This document shows positions 34,401-44,800 of a DNA stretch of 64,000 nucleotides, piece after piece (positions within the stretch are counted from its first letter, which is position 1; each line of letters begins with the position of its first letter). Source of the DNA: Nannocystis exedens. GTDB lineage: Bacteria > Myxococcota_A > Polyangia > Polyangiales > Polyangiaceae. The notes below the pieces were generated by a model that had not been told where the DNA came from, did not search any database, and was given only the letters and a program-made list of their open reading frames with translations. The DNA is taken from the NCBI GenBank assembly GCA_945861885.1, contig CAMAVR010000013.1, positions 1 through 64,000 of the forward strand. Direction: 5' to 3'. A program made the position numbers and the translations under genes.

Positions 34401-37400
34401 CGCGCCGCTCACGCTCAAAAGGTGTCGCTTCCAGCTGCTTCTCTAAAATGATCACCAATTCGTGCCATTTTCCAATGGCGGCGTAGGCGTGCGATAGCCC
34501 ACGTATCGCTTGTACGTTTGACGGATCGCGCTCAAACGCCTCGCGATAGAACGACGACGCGCGCCCCGGATCGGCAAGCTTCGACTCGCACAAATAGCCG
34601 ATGCGAAAGAGAATACCGGCCGCCTGGGGATCGCCCGCCAGAAGCTCTGCCTTTTTCGCTAGAATATCGACCAATTCGCGCCATCGCCCGCGTGCCTCGT
34701 AGACACGCTCGAGGCCTTCGATCGCGAGAACATATCGGCCATCGATCTCGAGCGCTCGATGAAAGTAGCCGACCGCTTGATCACCCTGCCCCATCTGCCG
34801 CTCGACCAGCTCGCCGAGCTCGACAAGAATCGCTTTGCGATCGTCGTCGCGCGAGGCCGCATTGAGAGCGCGCTCGAGCGATGAAAGCAGCTGCTCCCAC
34901 TCCCCCTTCTTCCGATGCACTTGCGCGAGCTGCCGCAGCGCATCGACATTGCTCGGGTCGATCGCGACGATCTGGGCATAAAAAGGCTGCGCTTGATCGG
35001 CCCGACCGAGGTCGTCGGTGTACCACTTGGCGAGAAGAAGACAGAGGCGAATGCGAGAATTCGCATCCTTCTCCTGATCTAACGCTTCGCTCGCTGCTTG
35101 AATGACGTCGTCCCATCGCTTCGTGATCGATGCGACGCGCTCAAGCGCCTGCGTTGTCTCGCGATCGTGCACATCCTCCACAAATGCCGCGATCAGCGCT
35201 TCGAGCGCCTGATTTGGGTCGCCGATGGAGTCGACAAACAGATCGGCGATGCTCCGAAGCAGCTGACTTCGAGCCGCGCGATCGCTCGTTGCCTCCAGAC
35301 GGCTCAAATTCAGTTCGACGAGCTTCTCCCATTCGTGCGCTGCGAAATAAATAGACCGAAGCTCGCCGAACGCTCCGTCGTGGAGCGGATCGATCGCACG
35401 GATGCGCTCAAGCGCGAGGGCCGCCGACTCCGGTTCGTGAAGCCGCTCTCGCCAAACATCAGCGACCGACAGCAGCTCTTGTATCTGCTCCTCCGGCGAC
35501 GCCAGCGCGAGCGCCCGATTCATCTTTGTTTCGACGACATCGACCCATCGCTCTTGCGATGCGTAAATCTCTTCGAGCGCGCGCATCGCCGCCTGATCGG
35601 GCTCAATCTCGAGAAGACGGCGTAACGCATCGGCCGCATCGTCAGGGCGACTAAGCTCCTTCAAGTAGATCGCCGACAGCTCTAACAGCGCCTCTCGCTT
35701 CTCTTCATCGTCGAGCAGCGGCGCCCCGCGATCGATCACTTGCCATATCGCATTCGCCAACTCTTCGGCGCCACCGTGACGCCGACGTATCGCCACGATC
35801 GAGCGTAGCGCCGATAAATTCGCGGCGTCGATGTCGAGCACGCGCTCCCAATCGACGATCGCATCTGCGTCGTTTGCGAGCCGCTCGCTAAGCATCCGTG
35901 CGCGACGCGTCAGGATATTCACCCGCGCTTCATCGGACCCAGCCACTTGCGCTTGGCGCTCCAAAATCTCCGACAAATGCGCCCAATCGCCGCTCATTTC
36001 ATAAAGCGCCGCCAGCGCATCGAGCGCCTCGTGGTCTTCGCCTCGTAACTCGACAACCCCTCGCCACTCGGCAACCGCGCCGTCCACATCGTTCAATTTC
36101 GTTGCCCGGACTCGCGCCAACTCCGCGCGCAGATCCGCCTCCGACTCGTCGGTGGTGACAAATTCGAGCTGTCGTTCGATCACCGTCGCAAGGTCGCGCC
36201 ACGACTCCGAATGACGGTAAATGCGCTCAAGCGCGGCGATAGCTTCGCCATGCGTTCGATCGATCTCGTCGAAGACTTTTCGATATACTTTCTCGGCCTT
36301 TTCGGCTGCGCCGAGCTGCTTTTCGTAGAGCTCGCCCAGGCGAACATAGAGCTCCGCTGACGCTCGACCTTGCTCGCCGCTCTGCTCGACACGGAGCCGC
36401 GCCTCGAGAACATCTGCGAGCTCACCCCATGCCGACTCCGCGACATAGATGCGATCGAGCTCCGCGAGCGCCGCGCGATCGTCTGGCGCCGCGGCGACCA
36501 CTCGCTTTAACGCTTCGCGTGCGCGAGAAATATCGCCAATCGAATCTTCGAAAAGAGACGCCAGCCTCTTGCCTAGCGCGACTTTCAGCGACCCGTCGGC
36601 CGCCCCAAGCATGTCGGCGTAGCCTGCCGCCAAAATTTCAAATCCATTGTCGACAAGGTTCGCGAGCCGTTCGCTCTCTGCGATCGCCTGTTCGCTAAAC
36701 GGAAACTCGCGCAGCATTTGAACAACAACACCAAGAGCGCGCGCTTCACCTCCTACCGCCACTTCGGCCACTTCGGCCAGCCGCTGATACGCCTCGGCAC
36801 GAGCCTCATCGCCCCGCGCCAGCCGCAGCTGCACTTCGCACAAGCGAAATAGCTTTTCGGAGTCGCCCGCCTGCCGATAAATTGGCTCTAAAACGCCTAT
36901 TAGCTCGGCCTCCAGCGCCCCAACCCCTGAAGCAAAAAATCGCTCGAGTGCCGCTAGCGCTCCTGGGTGATCGGGCGACGAGCTCAACAGATCTTTGTAT
37001 GCCTGGATCGCGCGGTGCGGATCCGCGAGGCGCGTCTCGAAGAGCTCGGCGAGACGAAAGCGAAACGCCGCCGCTTCATCGTCGCGCGAGGCGCACTCGC
37101 TCTCCCGCACAAGAACATTGGCCAAGTCGTCCCAACGCTCGGCCCCAGTGTAAAGACGATCGAGCGCGCGAATCGCGACGGCGCGTTCTGGGTCGGCTGC
37201 GTCGAGCTCGAGAATGGCTCTATAGCTACGAATCGCGCTGTCCAAATCGTTAAGCTCAACCTCATAGACTCGGGCCGCGCGACCGCCGAATTCGATCGCT
37301 TTGTGGGCCGTATCGGGCGCTCGCGTCGCCTTTTCGATTTCAACGTCGTACATCGCGACGAGCGACTTCCAACGCCCTAACTCGGCGGCCAGACGCTCGA

Positions 37401-40400
37401 GCTCCAAAAATGTCCTCTCGTTTTCGCTGTCGATCACGAGGGCGCGCGCAAAGGCATCGAACGCTCCTGCGGCGTCGCCCATCTGCCGTTCTCGGTAGCC
37501 GGCGATGCGGTGCAGCACATCGACTTGACGAAATGCGTCGCCCACCCGGCTAACTTTTGCTTCGAGAAGCCCAACCAAACGGGACCAATCACGCGAATCT
37601 TCAAAAATTGGCTCTAAAACGGCGGCCGCCGCGAGCGACTCATCGCCGTCAGTTGCAAGGCGTTCGAGCGCCCCGAGCGCCCCCTCATGCGCCGGCTCGT
37701 TGACCAAAACGGTACGATAAAGCTCGATTGCCCGCGACTTATCGCGCTCTTCGTACACGAGCGCGAGCCCGACAAGCTTCGCCTGATCGCCACTCTTGCG
37801 GTAAATCGGCTCAAGAAACTCCGCGATCTGAATCGCCCGCGTGGCGTCGCCACCTAGGCGTTCGAGCGCACTTAGGGCCTCGCGATTCGACGGGTCGCTT
37901 TCGATAACAGAACAGTAGCCATCAACCGCCGCGTCTGCCTCGCCGACCTGCTCTTGGAGCGCCGCGATCTGCAGCATCAGCTCGGTGCGTCGCGCCCCCT
38001 CGGCAGCTCCTAGCTGCACCTCTAAATTGGCGATCAAGTCGAGCCATCGCTTTTCGCGCGCGAAGAGCGACTCAAGTGCGGCGAGAGCCGCCGGGTGCTC
38101 CGGATCGATTTCCAAGACGTTGCGATAGGCCTCAATCGCCTGTTCGACGCGACCGAGCCGTTCGTCCAAAATTTGCGCGCTTCGTAGAAAGAGCTCTTCG
38201 CGCCGCGCTGCATCGCCGCTCTCCACTGCTTGGCGAGTCAATAGCTCGACCAGCGCCGCCCAGCGATCGGCGCGCGACAGAAGCGCCTCGAGCGCGCTCC
38301 AAATCGCGCGATCGTCGGCGCGAATTGCTAGCGCTCGTTCGTACGCCGCGACGGCGGCATCAACATCGCCGAGCCGTTCCGCGTAAATCGTCGCCAAGCG
38401 GAGATCGATCGCCAAGCGGTCGTCGCCATCAGCGCAACTTTGCGCCGCCACATTCAGACAGCGAACGAGACGCGCCCAATCGCCCACATCCTCATAAATC
38501 GGCGACAACATCGATGCTGCATCCGCGCCGACAAGCGGATCGGACAGAAAGCTCTCAAGCGCTGCGACCGCCTGTTCGTGCCGGGGAACATCGACCAAAA
38601 TATCGCGATAGTGCCCGATGGCGGCAACGCGATCGCCAAGGCGCGACGATAGGATCTCGGCGAGCCGTAACTTCAGATCGAGCCGCTCAGTCTGCCCTGC
38701 TTCGATCTCGATCCGCCGCTCGATGGCAGAGGCGCAGGCCGCCCAATTTGCCCCTCGTTCGTAAAGCCGATCGATTGCAGCCAGCGCCGCGCGATCGCTC
38801 GGATCGCTTTCGAGGATCGCGCTGTACGAAGCGAGCGCGCTCTCGAAATTCGTCTCCTGCTCGTTTATGAGCGCAATTTCGAGCATCACCTGCTTTCGTT
38901 TTTCGGGCTCGCTCTGCAGCTCTAGATCGCGCTCCAAAATACGAAGAAGATCGTCAAATCGACCGGCTTGACGATAGACTTTCGCCAAAGCACCTAAAAC
39001 CTCGGCGCTGTTTGGCTCAAATACGAGCGCGTGTTCGTAAATAGCCCGCGCCGCTTCGACATCAGCGAGTTCCGTGAAAAGCACGCGACCGAGTCGCAGC
39101 GAAATACGAATCGCGTTTGCGATGTCGCTTTCGGCCTCAAACCGACGACTTGCCGTTTGAAACGCCTCACGAACGTCGCCCCACATCCCTAACGCTTTAG
39201 CGACTCGCTCAAGATCGGCCGCGCGCTCATCGACCTCCGGCTCGAGCTCGAACACAGTAAGCAGCTGCTGCAGCGCCTGGAGTGGATCGCCAAGCTTCGT
39301 CTCGTAGAGACTGGCGAGCTCACTTGCGCACGCAAGGCGCGACGCCGCACTCTCTTCTAGACGCAGTTTCGTGTGAAGCGACGCAGCGAGCGCTTTGTAG
39401 CTCCGCGCGGACGAATAGATTGCAATCAGCGCGTCGACCGCGATTCGCGCACTATCGCCATCGGGCTCGAGCTCGAGCACGCGCTCATAAGCCTTTGCCG
39501 CGCGATCGCTCTTCTGGCGCTTTTCGAGCCACAATTCAGCCACTTTGAAGACGAGCGCAACTTTGGTTTCGGAGCGCGTCTCTTTCTGCTCCTGAACCTC
39601 GAGCAGCCGGATTAACTCTTCCCACTTGCCAGACTCTGCGTAAAACGGCTCAAGCCCTTCCCACCGGCCCAATGCCAAGTACTTTTTCTTCAGTGCTTCT
39701 TGCGCTTTTCGGTCTAGCGGATCGATTTCGAGAAGCGAACGCCACACGCGGATCGACGCCTCGCTGTCATTCAGCCGGTCGCCGTAAACGGCCCCCAATT
39801 TCGTCAGCGCTGCTAACCGGACGGAGTGATCGGACGACAGATCACCTTGCTGTTCGAGCACCCGCGCGAGCTCTTGATAGTTGCGCGTTCGTTCGTAGAG
39901 CGCCACAAGCGCCGCCAGCGCCTCCGCGTTCGATGAATCTTCTCGGAGTACTTCGAGCCAGGCTTCGACACACACTTCTGGCTTTTTCACGCGCTCTTCG
40001 GTCAGACGCGCAATCGATGTAAATCGCGCGGCTCGCGTGCCTCGATCGACGAGGCGCTCGGCTTCGCGACGCTCGAGGGTGCGTAGCTTTTCCCATTCGC
40101 GGCGCTTTTCGTATGTCTGCCTGAGGTAATCGACCGCCTCGGCGTTCGCCGCATCAAGCGCGAGCACTTGCTCGTATGCTTTCACCGCCTCGGCGTGGTT
40201 TGCGAAGCGATTCACGTAGACATCGGCCGCTTTTGACAGCGCGCGCACTTTCTCGCGGTCGTCGTCGAGAACGGCGACGAGCTGCATGAGCGTCTTCACG
40301 TATTCGTTGTAGCGACGCCCTGCTTCTTGCTTTTCGGCCAGCTCGCGGAGCTCGATGACACGGCGATCGGTCGCGGTCGGCTCCGCATCGCTTGACACCG

Positions 40401-41574
40401 GCTTGTACGCCGCCGGGCCGACCGATGGGCGCTCCGCTGCCGGCGGCCTCTCCGACAGGCGCTCTCCGATTTGCTTTTCAAATGCTTCGAGCTGCGGATG
40501 TGTCGGCGCGACTGCCCCTAGACGCTCAAAAAGGCCGCGCGCGCGAATCATGTTACCAACGTGACGCCATGCGATCACGCCGCCCTGCGCGAGCAAAAAT
40601 ACTGAGTCAGGAGCCGCCCGCTCTTCAGTGATGGCGGCTTCGACGAGCGCTAAAACGCGCTCCCAATCGCCGTTCTTTTTGCCGAAATATTCGCATAAAA
40701 ATGCGAGCGCGCCTTCATCGTCTGGGCGCAATCGAAACGCCTCTTCGAAAAACGGGAGCGCTTCGTCAATCTTCTGATGCCTAGCGAGCCAGCGCTTTCC
40801 GAACAGAACCGCGAGCTGTGCACGCGCGTTTTCGTCGGCCGTCGCGCGCAATAAATTGCGCTGAAATTGCGACAACTCAGTGAGGCGATCTTGCTCAACG
40901 GCGCGTGTTTCGTAGAGGTTCCCTATCTCGATGTCGTCTGGCTTCGCCCTGAGCGCGGCTTCGAGAAGCGCGTCGCACGAGGCGATTGAAAACCGTCGCG
41001 CGATGCGCGCGGCACGCAAAAGGAGCCGAGCTCGCGCGCGAGGCTGCGACTCGCTTTCGCCTCGCGACTTTAGCTCTTCGACGCGAGACTTCGCGCCGGC
41101 CTGTTCGACGCGTAAGTCATCGACCAAGTCACGCGCGCCTCGATCGTCATCGACCCCCGCGGCGATCGCTCGCGAAAAAAGAGACGCCGCATTTTCGTAT
41201 TCGCCGAGGTCGTAGGTCGCCGACGCGAGCTCAAAGAGCGTCGCCGCCACCTCCGGGGAATCGCCTCCCGCCCCTTTCAGCTCCATCTCCCCGAGCTTGA
41301 CGACCATATTGAGCCGGCCTAGCTGCCAATAAACGGCGCGCGCGGCGCGCAGGCTCTCAACGAGCGGCGGGTGGATTTTGTACGCGTCTTGAAAGTGCTT
41401 GAGCGCTTTGACCGCGGAGAGCAGCTTCGCATCGTAAATGCGCCCCGCTTTCAGGTGCAAAAGCGCTTTAGGCGCATTGGATGGCTCGCTTGCCGCTGCT
41501 TTCTCTAGCTCTTCGACCAACCCTTGCCAGTCACGATTATCTTCCAACTGCGAAATGCGCTCGTGTAGCTCCAT
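31474..41574 (-). CDS. Giant TPR protein (3366 aa), GltI/AgmK-like by size and context
   Basis: Starts at ATG 41574 with TTGAGG as ribosome-binding site. No signal peptide is seen. Nearly the whole protein is TPR-like helical hairpins, many in a composite unit of about 70-75 residues with recurring AYERVLELDP, LYERxGxW and LAELYExxL patterns. The last 220 residues form a distinct domain with FAAGKHLSGYRGEHYIRNLF. M. xanthus has a comparably huge TPR protein in its gliding/focal-adhesion gene set (GltI/AgmK), next to FHA/AgmX-type genes as here. It likely acts as a cytoplasmic or envelope scaffold. The name is by context, not proven orthology. Confidence 0.8.
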   Translation of the reverse strand: MELHERISQLEDNRDWQGLVEELEKAAASEPSNAPKALLHLKAGRIYDAKLLSAVKALKHFQDAYKIHPPLVESLRAARAVYWQLGRLNMVVKLGEMELKGAGGDSPEVAATLFELASATYDLGEYENAASLFSRAIAAGVDDDRGARDLVDDLRVEQAGAKSRVEELKSRGESESQPRARARLLLRAARIARRFSIASCDALLEAALRAKPDDIEIGNLYETRAVEQDRLTELSQFQRNLLRATADENARAQLAVLFGKRWLARHQKIDEALPFFEEAFRLRPDDEGALAFLCEYFGKKNGDWERVLALVEAAITEERAAPDSVFLLAQGGVIAWRHVGNMIRARGLFERLGAVAPTHPQLEAFEKQIGERLSERPPAAERPSVGPAAYKPVSSDAEPTATDRRVIELRELAEKQEAGRRYNEYVKTLMQLVAVLDDDREKVRALSKAADVYVNRFANHAEAVKAYEQVLALDAANAEAVDYLRQTYEKRREWEKLRTLERREAERLVDRGTRAARFTSIARLTEERVKKPEVCVEAWLEVLREDSSNAEALAALVALYERTRNYQELARVLEQQGDLSSDHSVRLAALTKLGAVYGDRLNDSEASIRVWRSLLEIDPLDRKAQEALKKKYLALGRWEGLEPFYAESGKWEELIRLLEVQEQKETRSETKVALVFKVAELWLEKRQKSDRAAKAYERVLELEPDGDSARIAVDALIAIYSSARSYKALAASLHTKLRLEESAASRLACASELASLYETKLGDPLQALQQLLTVFELEPEVDERAADLERVAKALGMWGDVREAFQTASRRFEAESDIANAIRISLRLGRVLFTELADVEAARAIYEHALVFEPNSAEVLGALAKVYRQAGRFDDLLRILERDLELQSEPEKRKQVMLEIALINEQETNFESALASYSAILESDPSDRAALAAIDRLYERGANWAACASAIERRIEIEAGQTERLDLKLRLAEILSSRLGDRVAAIGHYRDILVDVPRHEQAVAALESFLSDPLVGADAASMLSPIYEDVGDWARLVRCLNVAAQSCADGDDRLAIDLRLATIYAERLGDVDAAVAAYERALAIRADDRAIWSALEALLSRADRWAALVELLTRQAVESGDAARREELFLRSAQILDERLGRVEQAIEAYRNVLEIDPEHPAALAALESLFAREKRWLDLIANLEVQLGAAEGARRTELMLQIAALQEQVGEADAAVDGYCSVIESDPSNREALSALERLGGDATRAIQIAEFLEPIYRKSGDQAKLVGLALVYEERDKSRAIELYRTVLVNEPAHEGALGALERLATDGDESLAAAAVLEPIFEDSRDWSRLVGLLEAKVSRVGDAFRQVDVLHRIAGYRERQMGDAAGAFDAFARALVIDSENERTFLELERLAAELGRWKSLVAMYDVEIEKATRAPDTAHKAIEFGGRAARVYEVELNDLDSAIRSYRAILELDAADPERAVAIRALDRLYTGAERWDDLANVLVRESECASRDDEAAAFRFRLAELFETRLADPHRAIQAYKDLLSSSPDHPGALAALERFFASGVGALEAELIGVLEPIYRQAGDSEKLFRLCEVQLRLARGDEARAEAYQRLAEVAEVAVGGEARALGVVVQMLREFPFSEQAIAESERLANLVDNGFEILAAGYADMLGAADGSLKVALGKRLASLFEDSIGDISRAREALKRVVAAAPDDRAALAELDRIYVAESAWGELADVLEARLRVEQSGEQGRASAELYVRLGELYEKQLGAAEKAEKVYRKVFDEIDRTHGEAIAALERIYRHSESWRDLATVIERQLEFVTTDESEADLRAELARVRATKLNDVDGAVAEWRGVVELRGEDHEALDALAALYEMSGDWAHLSEILERQAQVAGSDEARVNILTRRARMLSERLANDADAIVDWERVLDIDAANLSALRSIVAIRRRHGGAEELANAIWQVIDRGAPLLDDEEKREALLELSAIYLKELSRPDDAADALRRLLEIEPDQAAMRALEEIYASQERWVDVVETKMNRALALASPEEQIQELLSVADVWRERLHEPESAALALERIRAIDPLHDGAFGELRSIYFAAHEWEKLVELNLSRLEATSDRAARSQLLRSIADLFVDSIGDPNQALEALIAAFVEDVHDRETTQALERVASITKRWDDVIQAASEALDQEKDANSRIRLCLLLAKWYTDDLGRADQAQPFYAQIVAIDPSNVDALRQLAQVHRKKGEWEQLLSSLERALNAASRDDDRKAILVELGELVERQMGQGDQAVGYFHRALEIDGRYVLAIEGLERVYEARGRWRELVDILAKKAELLAGDPQAAGILFRIGYLCESKLADPGRASSFYREAFERDPSNVQAIRGLSHAYAAIGKWHELVIILEKQLEATPFERERRDVLMQLAEIYAEQFLKPEQAARALEEVLELDPTNEEAHSKLERCLTTLQRWNDLVSAYERHLLVATDRATKIQLYLRVAGVYEEQLSALPQAIDAYERAIELDEKQPLALAALSALYERSGDVERAVEVIGRVAELESDPERRVETLWRLGKMLEGELGNQAAARERFEEALAIDPAHQPSLSALRAIAIEGAEFAKAERYLEREQANSPNPRSRAKLLVTLAKLREEYLGDHSGAVWALESALIHDPENNQAASGVVDECIRTESWAKAEGLLELLIRNSAAAERSEQRDLFSKLGRVQRALGRLERAFAAYSSANQLDMADHVAARGLAETAYQLKDWSTALSNFQRILATTPETETVERAELYCKIAAIKSAQDQPKQAIASYERALEIEKGCRAALSGLVQVCAELEDWKRVASYQRLIANEVDDANEKLARLIELSEVWSERERDPHQAIVVLEEARDLQPGDLALQHRLIVLYQETENWSRLLDALQAIADVEKDPVRKSKFLFTMAQIYRDKEGDAARAIELFNAALDINPGYLEAFERINKLLTANKDWKGLERAFRKMLHRASAMPQPDGHLEYTLWHNLGLIYRDRLGEMGSAIEAFKMAARNRATEAVERQILAELYEATGQKEAAAAEHQLLVQQDPHDTAALRNLRRLYERLGNRDRAWCAAAALVHVGDATGEEEQFFEAHRPAGALSISGRVDNEQWIKKLFHKDESIFVGKIFEMITPAATAAKLAQLRAAKQLPVLEARHREDVATSRSAASRTFGWAAHILGVSNPELYAREDLPYGFIAVPSSPAASIAGRAVLVGASAQELAFAAGKHLSGYRGEHYIRNLFPTLGELKVLFYAAIAISDPAFETPGEVGPAVKATAGELTKYLQPLQRDSLRLVVQKFLADGARADLRRWMQATELTACRAGLLLSGDLAAAKRIVSSEPASPGDLSPQDKMSELVAFSVSEPYFELRASLGIK

Positions 41575-41689
41575 GGACGACCTCAAAGTCAGCTTCTAGA
41601 TGAACGGCGAAAAAAATAAACCGCAGTCGTACCGAGATGCCCCGAAAGGCTCTCCGCGACGCGATCGATACAAAAAAAGCAGTGGAACA

Positions 41690-42613
41690 CTACGGAAGAG
41701 CGCCGCCGAGCTTTCGAGCGATCTCTTGCGCTTGAGCGCATTGATCGGCATAGCGCTGCGCGAGACCGCCTCTGCAAACGACCTTCGAAAAGACGCTCAG
41801 CTGCTGAATCGACTCGTCCTTACGCGGCGGCTCAAGGCCACCATACGCCGCCCCCAAGTTGAAGTAGGCGAGCTGCTCGCCGCGCAGCGAATCGACGCAT
41901 TGGCCGCATATACTTTTTGCAGCCTGGTACTCGGTAATCGCGCCGGGCAAATCGCCTCGCGCCTCGGCCACACCGCCAAGCATCGAGTGCACCGCGAACA
42001 GCGCTTTCTCACCCGGCTTCGCGAAGTGCAGCGCCTCTTTTAGCACCTGCTCGGCCTCTTTAAGATTGCGCTGCCTGATGTAAAGATCGGCAAGCGGCGC
42101 GTAAAACGATAGCTCATCGGGCTTCGCGTCGATCGCTTTCGTGTAGTTTTCGGCCGCCCCCTTTTCGTCATCGAGATGAAGCGCAACTTCGCCTAGCTCG
42201 AAATAGGCGTCGGCCAGGTTCGGATCTTTTTCGATCGCCTGCGTCAAAAAAGCGCGCGCGTCGGCCCAGGTTGCCCCCACCCCTTTTTCGGCGAGCTTTC
42301 GAAGCGCATAGCCGTGCAGAAAAAAGTAGTTTGCGTGCGTCGGCGAGAGCTTTTCGGCTTTGCTGCACGCGAGCGCAACTTTCGCCCAATCTTCTTTTTT
42401 CTGATTTGCGATCGCCAACTTCCACAGAATGCGGTCGTTGGTTGGGTCGAGCGTTGTTGCTTGCTCGAACTTTGAGATCGCTTCGTCGAGGTTTGTCGCC
42501 TTGGCCCGATCGCCCTCGTTCGCAAGATTTACCGCTTCAATGTCGCTTCGATCACAACCGGCAGCCGCAAACATCAGGCTCGCCACAACGCCACACAACG
42601 CGCGATTTGCCAT
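41690..42613 (-). CDS. TPR lipoprotein
   Basis: 307 residues with lipobox FAAAGC (Cys20). The mature part has five or six TPRs: AISKFEQATTLDPTNDRILWKLAIANQKK, ADAYFELGEVALHLDDEKGAAENYTKAIDAKPDE and so on. It is probably on the periplasmic face of the outer or inner membrane. It sits between the GltG-like gene (36 bases upstream) and the TPR giant, in the same direction. It resembles GltE/AglT-type TPR lipoproteins, but a better GltE candidate is present at 45.2-46.7 kb. Confidence 0.85.
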   Translation of the reverse strand: MANRALCGVVASLMFAAAGCDRSDIEAVNLANEGDRAKATNLDEAISKFEQATTLDPTNDRILWKLAIANQKKEDWAKVALACSKAEKLSPTHANYFFLHGYALRKLAEKGVGATWADARAFLTQAIEKDPNLADAYFELGEVALHLDDEKGAAENYTKAIDAKPDELSFYAPLADLYIRQRNLKEAEQVLKEALHFAKPGEKALFAVHSMLGGVAEARGDLPGAITEYQAAKSICGQCVDSLRGEQLAYFNLGAAYGGLEPPRKDESIQQLSVFSKVVCRGGLAQRYADQCAQAQEIARKLGGALP

Positions 42614-42649
42614 AATTTACCCCAAACAAGCGTTATAAGAAAAAGAGCC

Positions 42650-44776
42650 TTAGTCTCCCGGGGAAAATGTAATCGGGTACGTCACCGTCACGATGCCCCC
42701 CTCGGGTTGCGGAAACGATAGATTTGAAAATCCGCGAACGACACACTGAACGACCGATTTATCGGCGAGCTCCGAGCCGCCATCGGATGCCGTCGCGACA
42801 CTGCCGCTTCGGTCGATGACAAACTTAACGGCGACGCGCCCCTGCAAGTTTGGATTCGTGCGAAGACCGCCTTCGTAGCAAAGCCTGAATCGACCAAAAT
42901 TCTGGCGGACAATTCGCTGAATTACTTCAGGTGGCAGACGCCCGTTGACCTGCGTCGCCCCTTGGCGAATCGTCGGCCCACGCGATTGATGCGCGCCGCC
43001 GAGTCGCCCGTGACCCGAACCGAAACCTTGACCGCTCCCCCTCCCCGAACCGTGGCCGATCGTCCCGATGTTGCCGAGGCCGATCCCCTCACCGCGACCG
43101 CCTCCCCCTTCGCCGACACCCGATAGACCGAAGCCGCCTGCGCCGAATGCATCACCGATCGCATCGCCCCACATATTGCCGCGCGCGCTGAGCGGATCGT
43201 TCCCTAGCGAGTCTTCACGCCCCCAGGGCGCAACCGGCGCATTTGGGTCTCCTCCGCCGCCGACGTTTAGAAGGCCGATCATGCCGAATTCAGCCACCTC
43301 GCGAAGCGCTGCTTGCCGCGCGACGTGCGGGTCGACGTTGTCTTGTGGCCCCTGAATCGCAAACTTCTTCCCGGTGTCTTTGGTGTTTGGATTCCCCATG
43401 GACCCCTCTTCACCTTTTGCGCGTGTCCCCGTCCCGCCCTCTTTGTTGTCGGCGTTATCGGCGACCTGTTCGGCTTCGCGCTGCTCAAGTTCACGCTCCG
43501 CTGCGGCGTTGAGAAGATGCTGCATCATCAGCATCTGGTCGCGATCGATCGACTCGCTATCGTCGCCGCGCATCGTCGGCATAAAGAAAGCGAGCGACGC
43601 GACGATGCCCATGTGCAGAAGAAACGACAGCCCCGCAAAGAGATAGGCCGCAGGTTCGAACGTCGACCAAATCCCAACTGGGACCGGCTTGCCGGCATTG
43701 ACCGCACTTACTTCGAAAACGAGCGCCGAACCGGCAAGCTCAATTCGTGCGTGCACCCCTTGCCGCAGTTCAAATAAATAGGCCCCTGCGAGCTCGGTCG
43801 AGGATTCAACTCTTCCGCCCGCGATCAGCGCCGCGAGAGCAATGCGCCCTTCCCCGGGAAGATCGATTTCGCCGGATGTTCCTGGCAAAATCTGCAGGTA
43901 AGCTGAACTGCCGCGCACGAGCACCAGCGCGGCGCGGGCGGCCCCAAGCAGCTCGCGAGGGACGAGATAGTCGCACGCAGTTTTCTCGCCGAACTCCTCC
44001 CCCAAATAGAAAGATCGCGGCGGCGTTAAATGGGTCACATGAAGAACGTTCGTGCCCCACGAAACAACCACTTCGACCGACGGGAGATGCACTTCGACAT
44101 CGTCAAGATTGACGGCCGGCGCGCTCTTGATCATCAAATACGAGTCGTCGACAACGCGCGAAAACGTCGGCGCCGCCGGGCCGATTCCGATCTCTCCGTG
44201 GGCACGATGCAAACCAACACCGAGGCCTTGCATCGGGTCGCCGGCCGCGACCCCCGATGCGGCAAACGGATCGCCGAGCACGAAAGGATTGGGGAGGCGT
44301 GCTGATCGCGTGACGGAAGTGGTCGCTTCTCCCGATCGCCCCGCCGAGCGAGTGGCTGACGGCGCACTTGTTTGCGCCGAGGCTGTTACCGCGGCCGCCG
44401 ACGTCGCGCTGTGAGCTCGAGGTGGCTCGACAAAACCAGGGTTTACGCTCGCTGGGCTCTCCGCGTGCTCGAACGCGAGAACGGTCGATCCGATCTGGAT
44501 CTGATCGCCCGGTCGAATGCGGCACTTGTTGACCCGCTGCCCGTTTACGTTCGTCCCCGGCTCATTGCCGAGGTCGATTAGGGTGATTTCGTTCTCCGAA
44601 GCGACCTCGATGACTGCATGCATTCGCGACGCGAGATCGTCATCGATGCGAAGGTGACTCCGCGGATCTTTGCCTACTTTCACGATGTCCTGGGCCACCG
44701 TCTCGCGGCGCACGAGATCACCCTTTTGGTAAACGGCAAACGTGAGCGCGACCTTGGACTTACCCTGACTATCCAT
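42650..44776 (-). CDS. FHA domain / AgmX (TonB-like) C-terminal protein, GltG-like
   Basis: 708 residues. N-terminal FHA domain (about 25-105): VGKDPRSHLRIDDDLASRMHAVIE with the conserved SRxHA, and DLGNEPGTNVNG. Then comes an Ala/Ser linker, a beta-rich cytoplasmic domain (220-365), one transmembrane helix (about 374-394, AAYLFAGLSFLLHMGIVASL), a Gly-rich periplasmic stretch (480-605) and a C-terminal TonB-like AgmX/PglI domain (RQNFGRFRLCYEGGL, GRVAVKFVIDRSGSV, FPQPEGGIVTVTYPI). The same architecture occurs in M. xanthus GltG/NfsG and AgmX. It would link a cytoplasmic phospho-signal through the inner membrane to outer partners. A single Cys pair in the last domain may form a disulfide. Confidence 0.86.
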   Translation of the reverse strand: MDSQGKSKVALTFAVYQKGDLVRRETVAQDIVKVGKDPRSHLRIDDDLASRMHAVIEVASENEITLIDLGNEPGTNVNGQRVNKCRIRPGDQIQIGSTVLAFEHAESPASVNPGFVEPPRAHSATSAAAVTASAQTSAPSATRSAGRSGEATTSVTRSARLPNPFVLGDPFAASGVAAGDPMQGLGVGLHRAHGEIGIGPAAPTFSRVVDDSYLMIKSAPAVNLDDVEVHLPSVEVVVSWGTNVLHVTHLTPPRSFYLGEEFGEKTACDYLVPRELLGAARAALVLVRGSSAYLQILPGTSGEIDLPGEGRIALAALIAGGRVESSTELAGAYLFELRQGVHARIELAGSALVFEVSAVNAGKPVPVGIWSTFEPAAYLFAGLSFLLHMGIVASLAFFMPTMRGDDSESIDRDQMLMMQHLLNAAAERELEQREAEQVADNADNKEGGTGTRAKGEEGSMGNPNTKDTGKKFAIQGPQDNVDPHVARQAALREVAEFGMIGLLNVGGGGDPNAPVAPWGREDSLGNDPLSARGNMWGDAIGDAFGAGGFGLSGVGEGGGGRGEGIGLGNIGTIGHGSGRGSGQGFGSGHGRLGGAHQSRGPTIRQGATQVNGRLPPEVIQRIVRQNFGRFRLCYEGGLRTNPNLQGRVAVKFVIDRSGSVATASDGGSELADKSVVQCVVRGFSNLSFPQPEGGIVTVTYPITFSPGD

Positions 44777-44800
44777 CGTAAACCTTCCAAGCGACCGGAG

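Noticed and set aside
38076..38870. 264-codon plus-strand open frame inside the TPR giant
   Set aside because: Arg-rich shadow of the GC-biased TPR gene; many such frames occur along 31-41 kb.
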